A stretch of 64,000 nt of DNA from an uncultured Steroidobacter sp. GTDB taxonomy: Bacteria > Pseudomonadota > Gammaproteobacteria > Steroidobacterales > Steroidobacteraceae. Below the pieces are notes generated by a model that did no database searches, had not been told where the DNA came from, and saw nothing but the letters and a program-made list of their open reading frames with translations. A program made the translations under genes and the position numbers. Where the stretch lies: positions 1 to 64,000 of the forward strand of contig NZ_CALFXI010000111.1 of the NCBI RefSeq assembly GCF_937958065.1, read 5' to 3'. Below are positions 17,111 to 26,384 of the stretch, in pieces. Position 1 is the stretch's first letter. Each line of letters starts with the position of its first letter.

Positions 17111-20100
17111 GCCCGTCGCGATGAGCCGTGCCCAGGCGAGCCTGGCTCGCGCGGCGATCTCGAGCTGGTGTGTCGCGCATCCGATCGGCACGACCTTGCT
17201 GACCATTGGCTTGATCCTGCTCGGTATGGTCGCGTATCCGATGTTGCCCGTCGCGCCCATTCCGGAGGTGGATCTGCCGACCATCGAAGTGAGCGCGGCG
17301 CTGCCGGGTGCCAGTCCCGAAACCATGGCATCGTCGGTGGCGACGCCGTTGGAAGTGCAACTGAGCGGCGTGCCGGGCATTCGCGAGATGACTTCGAGCA
17401 GCTCGCTCGGGCGCACGTCCATCACATTGCTGTTCGAGCTCGACAAAGACATCGACGTGGCTGCGCAGGAAGTGCAGGCCGCCATCAACGCCGCGACGGG
17501 CCGGCTGCCGGCGGAACTGCCGAGTCTGCCCAGCTGGCGTAAATCCAATCCCAACGACAGCCCCATCCTGGGCCTGCGAATGCAGTCCGAGGTCATGACA
17601 CTGACGGCCTTGAGCGACATCGCCGAAACAGCCGTGGCGCGACAGCTCAGTCAGATCGGCGGCGTGTCGGAGGTGAATATCTACGGTCAACGCAAGCCCG
17701 CGCTGCGCGTGCAGGCTTCGCCCGAGAAGCTCGCAGCGCTGGGGCTCACGTTCGCCGACCTGCGGCAGATCATCCAGTCCGGCAGCGTCAATCGGGCGAA
17801 GGGGGCGATCTACGGTGAGGGGCGGGTGTCGACGCTGGCCACCAACGATCAGATCTTCCGGCCGGCTGACTACGACAACCTGATCGTGGCGTATCGGCAA
17901 GGTGCGCCGGTGTTTCTGCGAGATGTCGCGAAAGTGTCGATGGGCGCGGAGAACGATTACATCGCGTCCTGGCAGAACGGCAAGCCGGGCGTGTACATCA
18001 TGGTTCGGCGCCAGCCCGGAGCAAACATCGTCTCCACGGCCGAGGCTGTGCAGGCGGCATTGCCCGCGATTCGCGAGCGGCTGCCGGCGAGCGTGGAGCT
18101 CGCGGTGCTCAACGACCGCACGCGCACCATCCGTTCGTCGCTGCATGAAGTGCAGCTCACGCTGGCGGTAACGTTCGTGCTCGTCATCCTGGTGATGGGC
18201 GCATTCCTGCGACAGCTGTCGGCGACCGTCATCGTTGCCTGCGTGCTGACCGTCGCGCTGGTCGCAACGATCGCTGCGATGTATGTGCTGGGATTCAGTC
18301 TGAACAATCTGACGCTGGTGGCGCTGGTCGTCGCCGTGGGGTTCGTGGTCGATGACGCCATCGTCGTGGTCGAAAACATCCATCGTCATCTGGAAGCGGG
18401 CGAGGGCATGCCCGGAGCGGCGCTCAAGGGCGCCGCGGAAATCGGCTTTACGGTGGTCTCCATCAGCTTGTCGCTGGTGGCGGCCTTCATCCCGTTGTTG
18501 CTGATGGGCGGCGTGGTCGGGCGCTTGTTCCGTGAATTCGCCGCGACCCTGACGGCGGCAATCGTGTTTTCGGTGATCGCGTCACTCACGCTCGCGCCGA
18601 TGCTTGCCGCTCGCTTCATGAAGCCGTTGCCGCCGCATTCGCCTGGAGCGGCGAGCTTCAGCGATCGAATGATCGCCGCTTACGATCGTGGGCTGACCTG
18701 GGCGCTCGGCCATCAGCGTGCTGTCCTGGTGGCGTTTGCGCTGACGATTGGTGTTGCGGTCGCGGGCTACGTGTTCGTGCCCAAGGGATTCTTTCCGCTG
18801 CAGGACACAGCGTACATCGTAGGCTCCTCACGGGCCGCCGACGATGTTTCCTATTCCAGCATGGTGCAGAAGCATCAGGCGCTCGCGGAGATTCTGAGCC
18901 GGGACGATGCGATCCAGGCGATCAGTCATGTGGTCGGCGCGGCGCCGCCGAATCCGAATCTGGCGAACGGGCGGTTCTATCTGGTGCTGAAGGATCGTAG
19001 CGATCGCGACGTATCTTCGGAGGAGTTGATCGAACGCCTGCGTCCGCAGTTGAATCAGGTGCCCGGCGTCAACCTGGTACTGCGCACTCAGCAGGACATC
19101 AATCTCGCCGGCCGTGGCTCGCGCTCCCAATACCAGTATGTCTTGAGCGGCGCCGACAGCGGCGAGCTGGGCGAGTGGGCCAACCGACTCGCGGAGAAGC
19201 TGCAGAGCATGCCGCAGTTCCGCGACGTGTCCAATGAAATGCAGTTGCGCGCGGCGGTCACGAAGCTCACCATCGATCGCGTCGCCGCCGCCAGGTTCGG
19301 CATCCGGGCGGAAGACATCGATCAGGTGCTCTACGACGCATATGGGCAGCGGCAGATCAGCGAGTATCAGAACGAGACCAATCAGTACAAAATCATCCTC
19401 GAGGCGGACCCGCGGCAACGCAGCCGGGCCGACAGTCTGCAGCATTTCTATTTGCGCTCGCCGACGACCGGTCGAATGGTGCCGCTCGCCGCGGTGACGA
19501 AAGTCGAGCCGCCTTCGGTCGGCCCGCTCAGCATCAGTCACGATGGGATGTTTCCGTCGGCGACCATTTCTTTCAACATGGCGCCGGGCATCGCGCTGGG
19601 CGATGCGGTGAAGTTGATCGCGCAGGCGGAGGTCGAGGTCGGTGCGCCGGCGACGATCAAAGGAACGTTCAAGGGCAACGCGCAGGCATTCCAGGAGGCG
19701 CTCGCCACTCAGCCGTGGCTGATCCTGGCGGCGCTCGTCACGGTCTACATCATCTTGGGCGTGTTGTACGAGAGCTTCGTGCACCCGCTGACGATTCTGT
19801 CGACGCTGCCGTCGGCGGGCGTCGGCGCGATCTTTGCATTGTGGGCGGTGGGTCAGGACTTTTCCATCATGGCGCTGATCGGCGTCGTGCTGCTGATCGG
19901 GATCGTGAAAAAGAATGGCATTCTGCTGGTCGACTTCGCGCTCGAACGGCAGCGTGCGGGCGCTACGCCGGTCGAGGCCATCCATGAAGCCTGCCTCGTG
20001 CGGTTTCGTCCCATCATCATGACGACGGTGGCCGCGATGCTCGGCGCCGTGCCGCTGATGCTGGGCTTCGGCACCGGCTCGGAGCTGCGTCAGCCACTCG

Positions 20101-20246
20101 GTATCGCGGTCTTCGGTGGATTGCTGGTGAGCCAGTTGTTGACGCTGTACACGACCCCCGTGATCTATCTCGCGCTCGACCGTGTGTTTGCCGGTCGCGC
20201 GTCCAAGACAGAGCCGATGTCCCCCTTGATCCTAGCGGAGAAGTAA
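17094..20246 (+). CDS. RND-family multidrug-type efflux pump, inner-membrane subunit
   Basis: About 1050 residues, the usual length for HAE1 RND transporters. Visible features are the N-terminal PVAPIPEVDLPTIEVSAALPG segment, the TM4 acidic pair in GFVVDDAIVVVENIHRH, the GGVVGRLFREFA motif, and the duplicated halves with two large periplasmic loops. It exports substrates from the periplasm or inner membrane by proton antiport. It is nearest in feel to MdtB/MdtC. The start is uncertain: ATG at 17094 overlaps the adaptor by 17 bases, while GTG at 17082 and ATG at 17121 are alternatives. Coupling to a TonB receptor is unusual. Confidence 0.92.
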   Translation: MSPAPEPVAMSRAQASLARAAISSWCVAHPIGTTLLTIGLILLGMVAYPMLPVAPIPEVDLPTIEVSAALPGASPETMASSVATPLEVQLSGVPGIREMTSSSSLGRTSITLLFELDKDIDVAAQEVQAAINAATGRLPAELPSLPSWRKSNPNDSPILGLRMQSEVMTLTALSDIAETAVARQLSQIGGVSEVNIYGQRKPALRVQASPEKLAALGLTFADLRQIIQSGSVNRAKGAIYGEGRVSTLATNDQIFRPADYDNLIVAYRQGAPVFLRDVAKVSMGAENDYIASWQNGKPGVYIMVRRQPGANIVSTAEAVQAALPAIRERLPASVELAVLNDRTRTIRSSLHEVQLTLAVTFVLVILVMGAFLRQLSATVIVACVLTVALVATIAAMYVLGFSLNNLTLVALVVAVGFVVDDAIVVVENIHRHLEAGEGMPGAALKGAAEIGFTVVSISLSLVAAFIPLLLMGGVVGRLFREFAATLTAAIVFSVIASLTLAPMLAARFMKPLPPHSPGAASFSDRMIAAYDRGLTWALGHQRAVLVAFALTIGVAVAGYVFVPKGFFPLQDTAYIVGSSRAADDVSYSSMVQKHQALAEILSRDDAIQAISHVVGAAPPNPNLANGRFYLVLKDRSDRDVSSEELIERLRPQLNQVPGVNLVLRTQQDINLAGRGSRSQYQYVLSGADSGELGEWANRLAEKLQSMPQFRDVSNEMQLRAAVTKLTIDRVAAARFGIRAEDIDQVLYDAYGQRQISEYQNETNQYKIILEADPRQRSRADSLQHFYLRSPTTGRMVPLAAVTKVEPPSVGPLSISHDGMFPSATISFNMAPGIALGDAVKLIAQAEVEVGAPATIKGTFKGNAQAFQEALATQPWLILAALVTVYIILGVLYESFVHPLTILSTLPSAGVGAIFALWAVGQDFSIMALIGVVLLIGIVKKNGILLVDFALERQRAGATPVEAIHEACLVRFRPIIMTTVAAMLGAVPLMLGFGTGSELRQPLGIAVFGGLLVSQLLTLYTTPVIYLALDRVFAGRASKTEPMSPLILAEK

Positions 20247-20291
20247 AGAGTGAATGAGGTAGCGCGATTCGCGTGCTTACAGGAAACGGCA

Positions 20292-20558
20292 ATGGATATG
20301 CAGATGGAGCGAGCGGAAGAGAACCAGGATGTGCGGCACTCGTCGAGGCGTGAGCCCTCGTCGAGAACGACGCTGGGTGCCACTCTGTTTTCCCGTCGCA
20401 GCCGGCGCAACGATTGGTCGAGCGAAGATCTGCGTCGACTCCGAGAGCTCGCGGCCACCGGGACGCCGTTGGATGCCATCGCCGCGGCACTCCGGCGGAC
20501 CACGTCTGCCGTGAGAAACAAGGCCGGCATGCAAGGCATTTCCCTGCGGCCGCGCTGA
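20292..20558 (+). CDS. Small basic protein with a helix-turn-helix-like C-terminus
   Basis: An 88-residue protein with a charged N-terminus and a C-terminal segment NDWSSEDLRRLRELAATG followed by TPLDAIAAALRRTTSAVRNKA. This resembles Myb/SANT-like or sigma-like helix-turn-helix motifs of small proteobacterial regulators. The ATG at 20292 has AGGAAA about five bases upstream, better than the GTG at 20250. It starts 45 bases after the RND gene and converges with ureF, its stop lying 3 bases from the ureF stop. DNA binding is inferred; no target can be named. Confidence 0.65.
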   Translation: MDMQMERAEENQDVRHSSRREPSSRTTLGATLFSRRSRRNDWSSEDLRRLRELAATGTPLDAIAAALRRTTSAVRNKAGMQGISLRPR

Positions 20559-20561
20559 GCC

Positions 20562-21233
20562 TCAGGACTTGAACAGGCGCGTGTACTGCGTCTCGTGGCG
20601 CGCGCTTGCCAGCCCTTGCATCACTGCGCAGGCGCCGATGTCTTCATCGTCGATGTGGACCGCCTGCGCGGCGATTTCTTCCAATATCGGCACGAGGGCA
20701 TGCAGCATGCGCTGCCCGGCGCTCTGCCCAAGCGGGACGAGCTTGACGGCCGCGAGGATCTGATTTTCGGCCCACGTCCATGCAAAGGCCTGCAGAGCTT
20801 CATGCTCCGGAATGTTCCAGTGGACGCAGGCGACAGCAAACATCTCGGCGTAGCCGGATTGGGTACGCTGCTGGCCCGGAATCGTCGCGCCAAGCTCTCG
20901 CAGAATGCGAGCGAGCGCAGAGCCCATGTGACGGTCCTCTGCGCGCAGCTCTTCGGTTTCCCTCGCCGCGAGCAGGAATCGGCCCCAGCGCCGGAGTCCG
21001 TCCTCATCGCCCAGGCTGGCCGCACGATGCATGCGAAACAGCACCGGCAGATCGAGCGTCCCGAGGGCATGTCGTGCAACGCCGGCGATCCATTCGAAGG
21101 CGGTGGATTCGTCCTTCACCCAGCCGGCTTCGACGGCGTATTCCAAGCCCTGGGAGAAATGAAACGCCCCGATCGGCAGCGCGGGGCTCGCCAGATGCAG
21201 GATGCGAAGCAGGTGTGTACTACCCGTGCGCAT
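20562..21233 (-). CDS. ureF: Urease accessory protein UreF
   Basis: A 223-residue protein with the UreF signature near the N-terminus (LLRILHLASPALPIGAFHFSQGLEYAVEAG) and an all-helical body. UreF joins UreD and UreG to load nickel into apo-urease and regulates UreG GTPase activity. The ATG at 21233 overlaps the end of ureE by 14 bases. It is the last gene of the minus-strand urea operon. Unusually, ureG does not follow; it lies at 36244-36858. Confidence 0.93.
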   Translation of the reverse strand: MRTGSTHLLRILHLASPALPIGAFHFSQGLEYAVEAGWVKDESTAFEWIAGVARHALGTLDLPVLFRMHRAASLGDEDGLRRWGRFLLAARETEELRAEDRHMGSALARILRELGATIPGQQRTQSGYAEMFAVACVHWNIPEHEALQAFAWTWAENQILAAVKLVPLGQSAGQRMLHALVPILEEIAAQAVHIDDEDIGACAVMQGLASARHETQYTRLFKS

Positions 21234-21690
21234 GCGGGGCGAGTGCGGAGTGCGAGTGACCGCCGTAGGCACCGGCTTCCGGCTCGAACGGCGCTTGTTC
21301 GACCGTCACGACAAGCCCGAGGCCGCGGACCATTTCGTCGAGCACGTGATCGTGTTGATAACGAACCCAGCCGTCGCCGATCTGCAGCGCCACGTGTCGA
21401 TTGCCCAGATGATAGCTTGCCCGGCAAAGCGCCAATGGCTCCGAGGCGCTCACTGTCGAGACGGTTTCGGGCTCCGCGACGACCTGCACGACGCGGCCAT
21501 CTTCGGCGAGCAACAGATCTCCGCCGCGTAGGATCGAACCTCGATCGAGGATCAGGCCCACCTCTTCGCCGTTCTCCAGCGTGGTACGCAGGCGACTCTT
21601 GTTCCGCAATTGGAAGGGCAGCACGAGCTTCACGTCGGCGGGCGTGTCGGCGGCGGGCAGTTTGCGAGTGATGTTCAGCACGGAGAGCAA
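21220..21690 (-). CDS. ureE: Urease accessory protein UreE, nickel metallochaperone
   Basis: A 156-residue protein with the UreE fold (LPFQLRNKSRLRTTLENG, ILRGGDLLLAEDG, YHLGNRHVALQI, DHVLDEMVRGLG) and a short histidine-bearing tail (GGHSHSALAPHAHG) for nickel binding. It delivers Ni(II) to the UreDFG complex. The start is TTG at 21690, three bases after ureC; GTG at 21681 is an alternative. The tail is much less histidine-rich than in Klebsiella UreE. Confidence 0.93.
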   Translation of the reverse strand: MLSVLNITRKLPAADTPADVKLVLPFQLRNKSRLRTTLENGEEVGLILDRGSILRGGDLLLAEDGRVVQVVAEPETVSTVSASEPLALCRASYHLGNRHVALQIGDGWVRYQHDHVLDEMVRGLGLVVTVEQAPFEPEAGAYGGHSHSALAPHAHG

Positions 21691-21693
21691 CTT

Positions 21694-23397
21694 TCAAAAA
21701 AGGAAATAGCGCTGCGCCAGTGGCAGGACTTTGGCCGGTTCGCAGGTGAGCAGCTGACCATCGGCGCGCACTTCATACGTTTGGGAATCCACGTCGATCC
21801 TGGGTTGATAGTCGTTCAGCACCAGATCGCGTTTGCGCACGGTACGCGTGCCTTGCACGGCCACCAGGCGCTTGTCGAGCTTCAGGCGTTCAGCCATGCC
21901 GTTGTCCAGCGCGGCTTTGGAAACGAAGCTGACCGAGGTGGCCGTGCGCGCCCGGCCGAGCGCGCCGAACATCGGACGATAGTGGACCGGCTGCGGCGTG
22001 GGAATCGAGGCGTTCGGGTCGCCCATTGGCGCGGCGACGATCATGCCGCCCTTGATGATCATGGCCGGTTTCGCGCCGAAGAATGCCGGACGCCACAGCA
22101 CGATGTCCGCGAGCTTGCCGGCCTGGATCGAGCCGATCTCGTGGGCCACCCCATGCGTCAGCGCCGGATTGATCGTGTACTTGGCGAGGTACCGGCGCAC
22201 GCGGAAGTTATCGTTGCGTGCCGAGTCCGGCGCGAGGGCGCCGCGCTGTACTTTCATCTTGTGCGCCGTCTGCCAGGTGCGCGTGATGACTTCACCAACC
22301 CGGCCCATGGCCTGCGAGTCGGAAGAGATCATCGAAAACGCCCCCAGGTCGTGCAGGATGTCTTCGGCCGCGATGGTCTCGCGGCGGATGCGCGATTCTG
22401 CAAACGCGACATCTTCGGCGATGCCCGGATCGAGGTGATGACACACCATCAGCATGTCGAGATGCTCGTCGATGGTGTTGACGGTGTAGGGACGCGTCGG
22501 GTTGGTCGAGGAGGGCAGCACGTTGGCTTCGCCGCAAGCCTTGATGATGTCCGGCGCGTGGCCGCCGCCCGCACCCTCGGTGTGATAGGTATGGATCGCA
22601 CGTCCCTTGAACGCGGCGATCGTGTCCTCGACGAAACCGGATTCGTTGAGTGTATCCGTGTGGATTGCGACCTGGACATCGTACCGATCGGCGACCGCGA
22701 GACAGTTGTCGATGGCTGCCGGTGTGGTGCCCCAATCCTCGTGCAGTTTCAATCCCATCACGCCCGCTTCGATCTGTTCTTCGAGCGGGCGCGGCAGGCT
22801 CGCGTTGCCTTTGCCGAGCAAACCGAAGTTGATCGGCAGTGCCTCCACCGCCTGATACATGCGCTCGATGTACCAGCGGCCGGAGGTGCAGGTGGTCGCG
22901 TTCGTGCCCGTGGCGGGACCGGTGCCGCCGCCGATCATGGTCGTGATGCCGGACATCAACGCTTCCTCGACCTGCTGCGGGCAGATGAAATGAATGTGCG
23001 AGTCGATCGCGCCCGGCGTGGCGATCAATCCTTCGCCCGCGATCACTTCGGTGCCGGCGCCGATCACGATGTCGACGCCCGGTTGCACATCGGGATTGCC
23101 GCCCTTGCCGATCCGGGCGATGCGTCCGTCCTTGATGCCGATGTCGGCCTTGACGATGCCCCAATGGTCGACGATCAGCGCGTTGGTGATGATGGTGTCG
23201 ACCACTTCGGCGGCATTGCGCTGGCTTTGCCCCATGCCGTCGCGGATGACCTTGCCGCCGCCGAACTTCACTTCTTCGCCGTAGACCGTGTGGTCGCGCT
23301 CCACCTCGACGATCAGCTCGGTGTCGCCCAGGCGCACGCGGTCGCCCGTGGTGGGGCCGTACATCTCGGCATACGCGCTGCGGCTGATGGCGGTCAT
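21694..23397 (-). CDS. ureC: Urease alpha subunit UreC
   Basis: A 567-residue catalytic subunit of standard length. Visible active-site elements include DSHIHFICPQQ (nickel ligands), GLKLHEDWG with the lysine that becomes carbamylated and bridges both nickels, the HTDTLNE segment, and VCHHLDPGI in the flap. It hydrolyses urea to ammonia and carbamate in the cytoplasm. Its ATG overlaps the ureB stop as ATGA. Long open frames on the opposite strand are codon-bias shadows. Confidence 0.98.
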   Translation of the reverse strand: MTAISRSAYAEMYGPTTGDRVRLGDTELIVEVERDHTVYGEEVKFGGGKVIRDGMGQSQRNAAEVVDTIITNALIVDHWGIVKADIGIKDGRIARIGKGGNPDVQPGVDIVIGAGTEVIAGEGLIATPGAIDSHIHFICPQQVEEALMSGITTMIGGGTGPATGTNATTCTSGRWYIERMYQAVEALPINFGLLGKGNASLPRPLEEQIEAGVMGLKLHEDWGTTPAAIDNCLAVADRYDVQVAIHTDTLNESGFVEDTIAAFKGRAIHTYHTEGAGGGHAPDIIKACGEANVLPSSTNPTRPYTVNTIDEHLDMLMVCHHLDPGIAEDVAFAESRIRRETIAAEDILHDLGAFSMISSDSQAMGRVGEVITRTWQTAHKMKVQRGALAPDSARNDNFRVRRYLAKYTINPALTHGVAHEIGSIQAGKLADIVLWRPAFFGAKPAMIIKGGMIVAAPMGDPNASIPTPQPVHYRPMFGALGRARTATSVSFVSKAALDNGMAERLKLDKRLVAVQGTRTVRKRDLVLNDYQPRIDVDSQTYEVRADGQLLTCEPAKVLPLAQRYFLF

Positions 23398-23699
23398 AGC
23401 TTGCCCATCACTTTTTGATTGAATCCAAAGACCACGCGATCGCCGTCGTACGCGACCAGCTCCACTTCGCGTTCCTGGCCGGGCTCGAAACGCACGGCGG
23501 TGCCCGAGGCAATGTTCAGGCGAAAGCCGCGCGTCGCTTCGCGATCGAACAGCAGCGCCGAGTTGGTCTCGAAGAAGTGATAATGCGAGCCGACCTGGAT
23601 CGGCCGGTCGCCGGTGTTCGCCACTTTGATCGTGACCGTGGGGCGGCCGACGTTGAGATCGAGCTCGCCGTCTGCTGGAAGAACTTCGCCGGGTATCAT
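23394..23699 (-). CDS. ureB: Urease beta subunit UreB
   Basis: A 101-residue protein with family segments MIPGEVLPADGE, GDRPIQVGSHYHFFE and LNIASGTAVRFEPGQ. It is a structural subunit of the UreABC complex. ureA ends 15 bases upstream and the stop overlaps ureC. Confidence 0.97.
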   Translation of the reverse strand: MIPGEVLPADGELDLNVGRPTVTIKVANTGDRPIQVGSHYHFFETNSALLFDREATRGFRLNIASGTAVRFEPGQEREVELVAYDGDRVVFGFNQKVMGKL

Positions 23700-23714
23700 G
23701 AGATCCTCGCTGCG

Positions 23715-24017
23715 TCAGGCGATGGGCTGGTGCACGGTCACGAGCTTGGTGCCGTCGGGGAAGGTGGCTTCGACCTGCACGTCCGGAATCATTTCGGGGA
23801 TGCCGTCCATCACGTCGTCGCGCGTGAGGATGGTCGCGCCATAGCTCATGAGCTCCGCCACGGTCTTGCCGTCGCGCGCGCCTTCCATGATCGCGGCCGA
23901 GATCAATGCAACCGCTTCGGGATAGTTCAGCTTCAGGCCGCGGGCTTTGCGCCGCTCGGCGAGCAGGGCCGCGGTGAAAATCAGCAGTTTGTCTTTCTCT
24001 CTCGGTGTCAGTTCCAT
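23715..24017 (-). CDS. ureA: Urease gamma subunit UreA
   Basis: A 100-residue protein starting MELTPREKDKLLIFTAALLAE, with LKLNYPEAVALIS, VPD-like DVMDGIPEMI and a VTVHQPI end, all typical of UreA. The ATG at 24017 is used although the frame is open further upstream inside ureD. It lies 16 bases after ureD. Confidence 0.97.
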   Translation of the reverse strand: MELTPREKDKLLIFTAALLAERRKARGLKLNYPEAVALISAAIMEGARDGKTVAELMSYGATILTRDDVMDGIPEMIPDVQVEATFPDGTKLVTVHQPIA

Positions 24018-24033
24018 AGCGTCTCTCCAGCGC

Positions 24034-24852
24034 TCATGTTGCCCAGATGCGCGGCGCCACGGCCGGGCGATCGAGCAAGCTTGGTCGCAATGTTTGCCAG
24101 ATGTCGACGAACGCTCGCTTGATGGGCTCTGCCTGCGCGGCGAGCGCCCGACAGACCAGCACGTTGTCGACCAGTGTGACGCCCAGCTCGACAGCAGGCG
24201 ATTGCAGATTCCGGACGGCGTCCACCATCGCACGTGTTGCAGGGTACGCGAGCGACGTTCCAACCGCTTCGTGGCCCCCCAGGCCCCAGCGGGTGTCTCC
24301 GGAGATTCGCAACCGATCGATGAACAGCGGCGCTCCATCCACCCACAGTTCCAGGTGCAGACGCAGCTCACCGCCATCGAACGGCTGCTTGCGAGCGGGC
24401 AGCCCCAGGCAGGCGATCTCCCAGCCCATGAACCGGGCGCGCGATCCCAGCTCGATGCGCGTCAGACTACGCACTCGGGCTTGCGGATAGAAGATGCTTT
24501 CCTGCGGCAACCATTCCAGCGTCGAGTCGTCCGCACGCAGGATCTGCTCCTGTCGCGCCGTGCGGCCATCGCTGCGATAGAACTTCGCAGCAGCCGGGGT
24601 CGTCAGCAGTGCGTGGGCTGCGTTTTTCGTATCGACGTGCAGCTGCAACTCGTCGCCGCCGACGACGCCCCCGGGCGGATGGACGATATAGGCGTGACAA
24701 ACGTCGCCCTCGGGATAGAAGGGCCGCTGCACCAGCAGGGGGCCCCGATGCTGACGCGCGACGATGCGCGTCCGCCCGGCGGCCCGGGCGAACGTGAGCT
24801 CCAGTTGTGCGCGCCATCCCGACGTTGGCGATTGCTCGCCGGCGGCGCTCAT
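24034..24852 (-). CDS. ureD: Urease accessory protein UreD
   Basis: A 272-residue protein with the family segments RPFYPEGDVCHAYIVHPPGGVVGGDEL and TTPAAAKFYRS. It is the scaffold that binds apo-urease for UreF and UreG during nickel insertion. The ATG overlaps the stop of urtE (ATGA), physically joining the urea importer genes to the urease genes in one transcript. Confidence 0.95.
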   Translation of the reverse strand: MSAAGEQSPTSGWRAQLELTFARAAGRTRIVARQHRGPLLVQRPFYPEGDVCHAYIVHPPGGVVGGDELQLHVDTKNAAHALLTTPAAAKFYRSDGRTARQEQILRADDSTLEWLPQESIFYPQARVRSLTRIELGSRARFMGWEIACLGLPARKQPFDGGELRLHLELWVDGAPLFIDRLRISGDTRWGLGGHEAVGTSLAYPATRAMVDAVRNLQSPAVELGVTLVDNVLVCRALAAQAEPIKRAFVDIWQTLRPSLLDRPAVAPRIWAT

Positions 24853-25541
24853 ACCGTGAGGTGCTGGCGTACCAGTTCGTCCGTCAGCTCGGGGATCCTG
24901 CCGCCCGCGACCACCCGGCCCTTGTCGAGGATCCGGAACTCGCTCGCGACGCGTCGGGCAAAGGGCAGTTTCTGTTCGACCAGCAGCACGGTGAGGTTCG
25001 CCTCTCGGTTCAGGCGCAGGATGATATCGCCGATTTCATGAACGATGTTCGGTTGAATGCCTTCGGTCGGCTCGTCCAGGATCAGCAGGCGAGGTTCCAG
25101 CACCAGGGCGCGGCCGATGGCGAGTTGCTGTTGCTGGCCGCCGGACAGGTCGCCGCCGCGTCGGCGCAGCATTTTCTTCAGCACCGGAAACAGCTCGAAG
25201 ATCTGCTCGGGAATGTCGCGGACTTTGCGCCTGCGTGCCGACAGGCCGATGCGCAGATTCTCTTCCACCGTGAGCTGCGAAAAGATTTCGCGTCCCTGCG
25301 GGACGTAACCGATGCCCAGCCCGGCGCGACGATCGGCCGCGAGCCGAGTGAGGTTCTGGCCGTCGTACAGCAGCTCGCCGGTCGCGGGCAGCAGGCCCAT
25401 GATGCAGCGGAGCAGGGTGGTCTTGCCCATGCCGTTGCGGCCCATCAGGCAGGTGCACGAGCCGGCGGGGATGCTCATGTCCACGTCCCAAAGGATGTGG
25501 CTGCCGCCGTAGAACTGGTTGAGCTGTCGGATTTCGAGCAT
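24849..25541 (-). CDS. urtE: Urea ABC transporter ATP-binding protein UrtE
   Basis: A 230-residue LivF-type ATPase with Walker A GRNGMGKTT, signature LSGGQQQQLAIGRAL and Walker B LLILDEPTEGI. It powers urea uptake with UrtD through the UrtB/UrtC channel. It starts 15 bases after urtD and its stop overlaps the ureD start. The urt assignment rests on the five-gene order and linkage to urease. Confidence 0.95.
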   Translation of the reverse strand: MLEIRQLNQFYGGSHILWDVDMSIPAGSCTCLMGRNGMGKTTLLRCIMGLLPATGELLYDGQNLTRLAADRRAGLGIGYVPQGREIFSQLTVEENLRIGLSARRRKVRDIPEQIFELFPVLKKMLRRRGGDLSGGQQQQLAIGRALVLEPRLLILDEPTEGIQPNIVHEIGDIILRLNREANLTVLLVEQKLPFARRVASEFRILDKGRVVAGGRIPELTDELVRQHLTV

Positions 25542-25556
25542 CGAAAGCGGTCTCTG

Positions 25557-26384
25557 TCACTCGCCCAGGTACACTTCCACGACGCGTGGATCGTTCTGGA
25601 CTTCATCGATGGTGCCTTCGGCGAGGACGTGTCCTTCGTGCAGCACCGTAACCTTGCGCGCGATGGAGCGGACGAAATCCATGTCGTGCTCGACCACCAT
25701 GACCGAGTGTTTGCCCGCGAGCGATAGCAGCAGCTCCGCGGTGCGCTCGACTTCCTGGGGCGTCATGCCGGCCACCGGCTCGTCCACCAGCAGCAACTGC
25801 GGCTCCTGAGCGAGCAGCATGCCGATCTCCAGCCACTGCTTCTGACCATGGGACAGCATGCCGGCGCGCATGCCGCGGCGATCCTGCAGTCGAATGGTTT
25901 CGAGCACTTCCTCGATCCGCTCGTGTTGATGACGGTCGAGCGGCGAGCCGAGCGTGGTCCAGATCGTCTTGTTGCCGGCGACCGCCAGCTCCAGGTTTTC
26001 CATCACCGAGTGATGCTCGAACACGGTCGGCTTCTGAAATTTCCGGCCGATGCCCGCTTCGGCGATCTGCGGCTCGGTCAGGGTCAGCAGATCGGTGGTC
26101 TGGCCGAACCAGGCGGAACCCGCATCGGGCCGGGTCTTGCCGGTGATCACGTCCATCATCGTGGTCTTGCCGGCGCCGTTCGGCCCGATGATGCAGCGAA
26201 GCTCGCCCGCATCGATATACAAGGTCAGCGCATTGAGTGCCTTGAAGCCATCGAAGCTGACGCTGATGTCTTCGAGATACAGAATCGTGCCGTGCGAGGT
26301 ATCGCCCGGCGCAGGACGAGCGCTCCTCGCGCCGGCGCCGAAGACCTTCTGCCAACCGTTGCGGATCGCGGTGCTGGCGTTCAT
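25557..26384 (-). CDS. urtD: Urea ABC transporter ATP-binding protein UrtD
   Basis: A 275-residue LivG-type ATPase with Walker A GPNGAGKTT, signature LSHGQKQWLEIG and Walker B LLLVDEPVAGM. An N-terminal extension of about 35 residues precedes the ATPase core (LYLEDISVSFDGFKAL). The ATG at 26384 overlaps the urtC stop as ATGA; the longer upstream frame is inside urtC. Confidence 0.95.
   Translation of the reverse strand: MNASTAIRNGWQKVFGAGARSARPAPGDTSHGTILYLEDISVSFDGFKALNALTLYIDAGELRCIIGPNGAGKTTMMDVITGKTRPDAGSAWFGQTTDLLTLTEPQIAEAGIGRKFQKPTVFEHHSVMENLELAVAGNKTIWTTLGSPLDRHQHERIEEVLETIRLQDRRGMRAGMLSHGQKQWLEIGMLLAQEPQLLLVDEPVAGMTPQEVERTAELLLSLAGKHSVMVVEHDMDFVRSIARKVTVLHEGHVLAEGTIDEVQNDPRVVEVYLGE

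Noticed and set aside
15917..17620. A 567-codon minus-strand open frame over the RND genes
   Set aside because: It is a shadow of the adaptor and pump genes; no family similarity.
21610..23418. A 602-codon plus-strand open frame across ureC
   Set aside because: It is fully antisense to urease alpha, with no recognisable domain or start signal.
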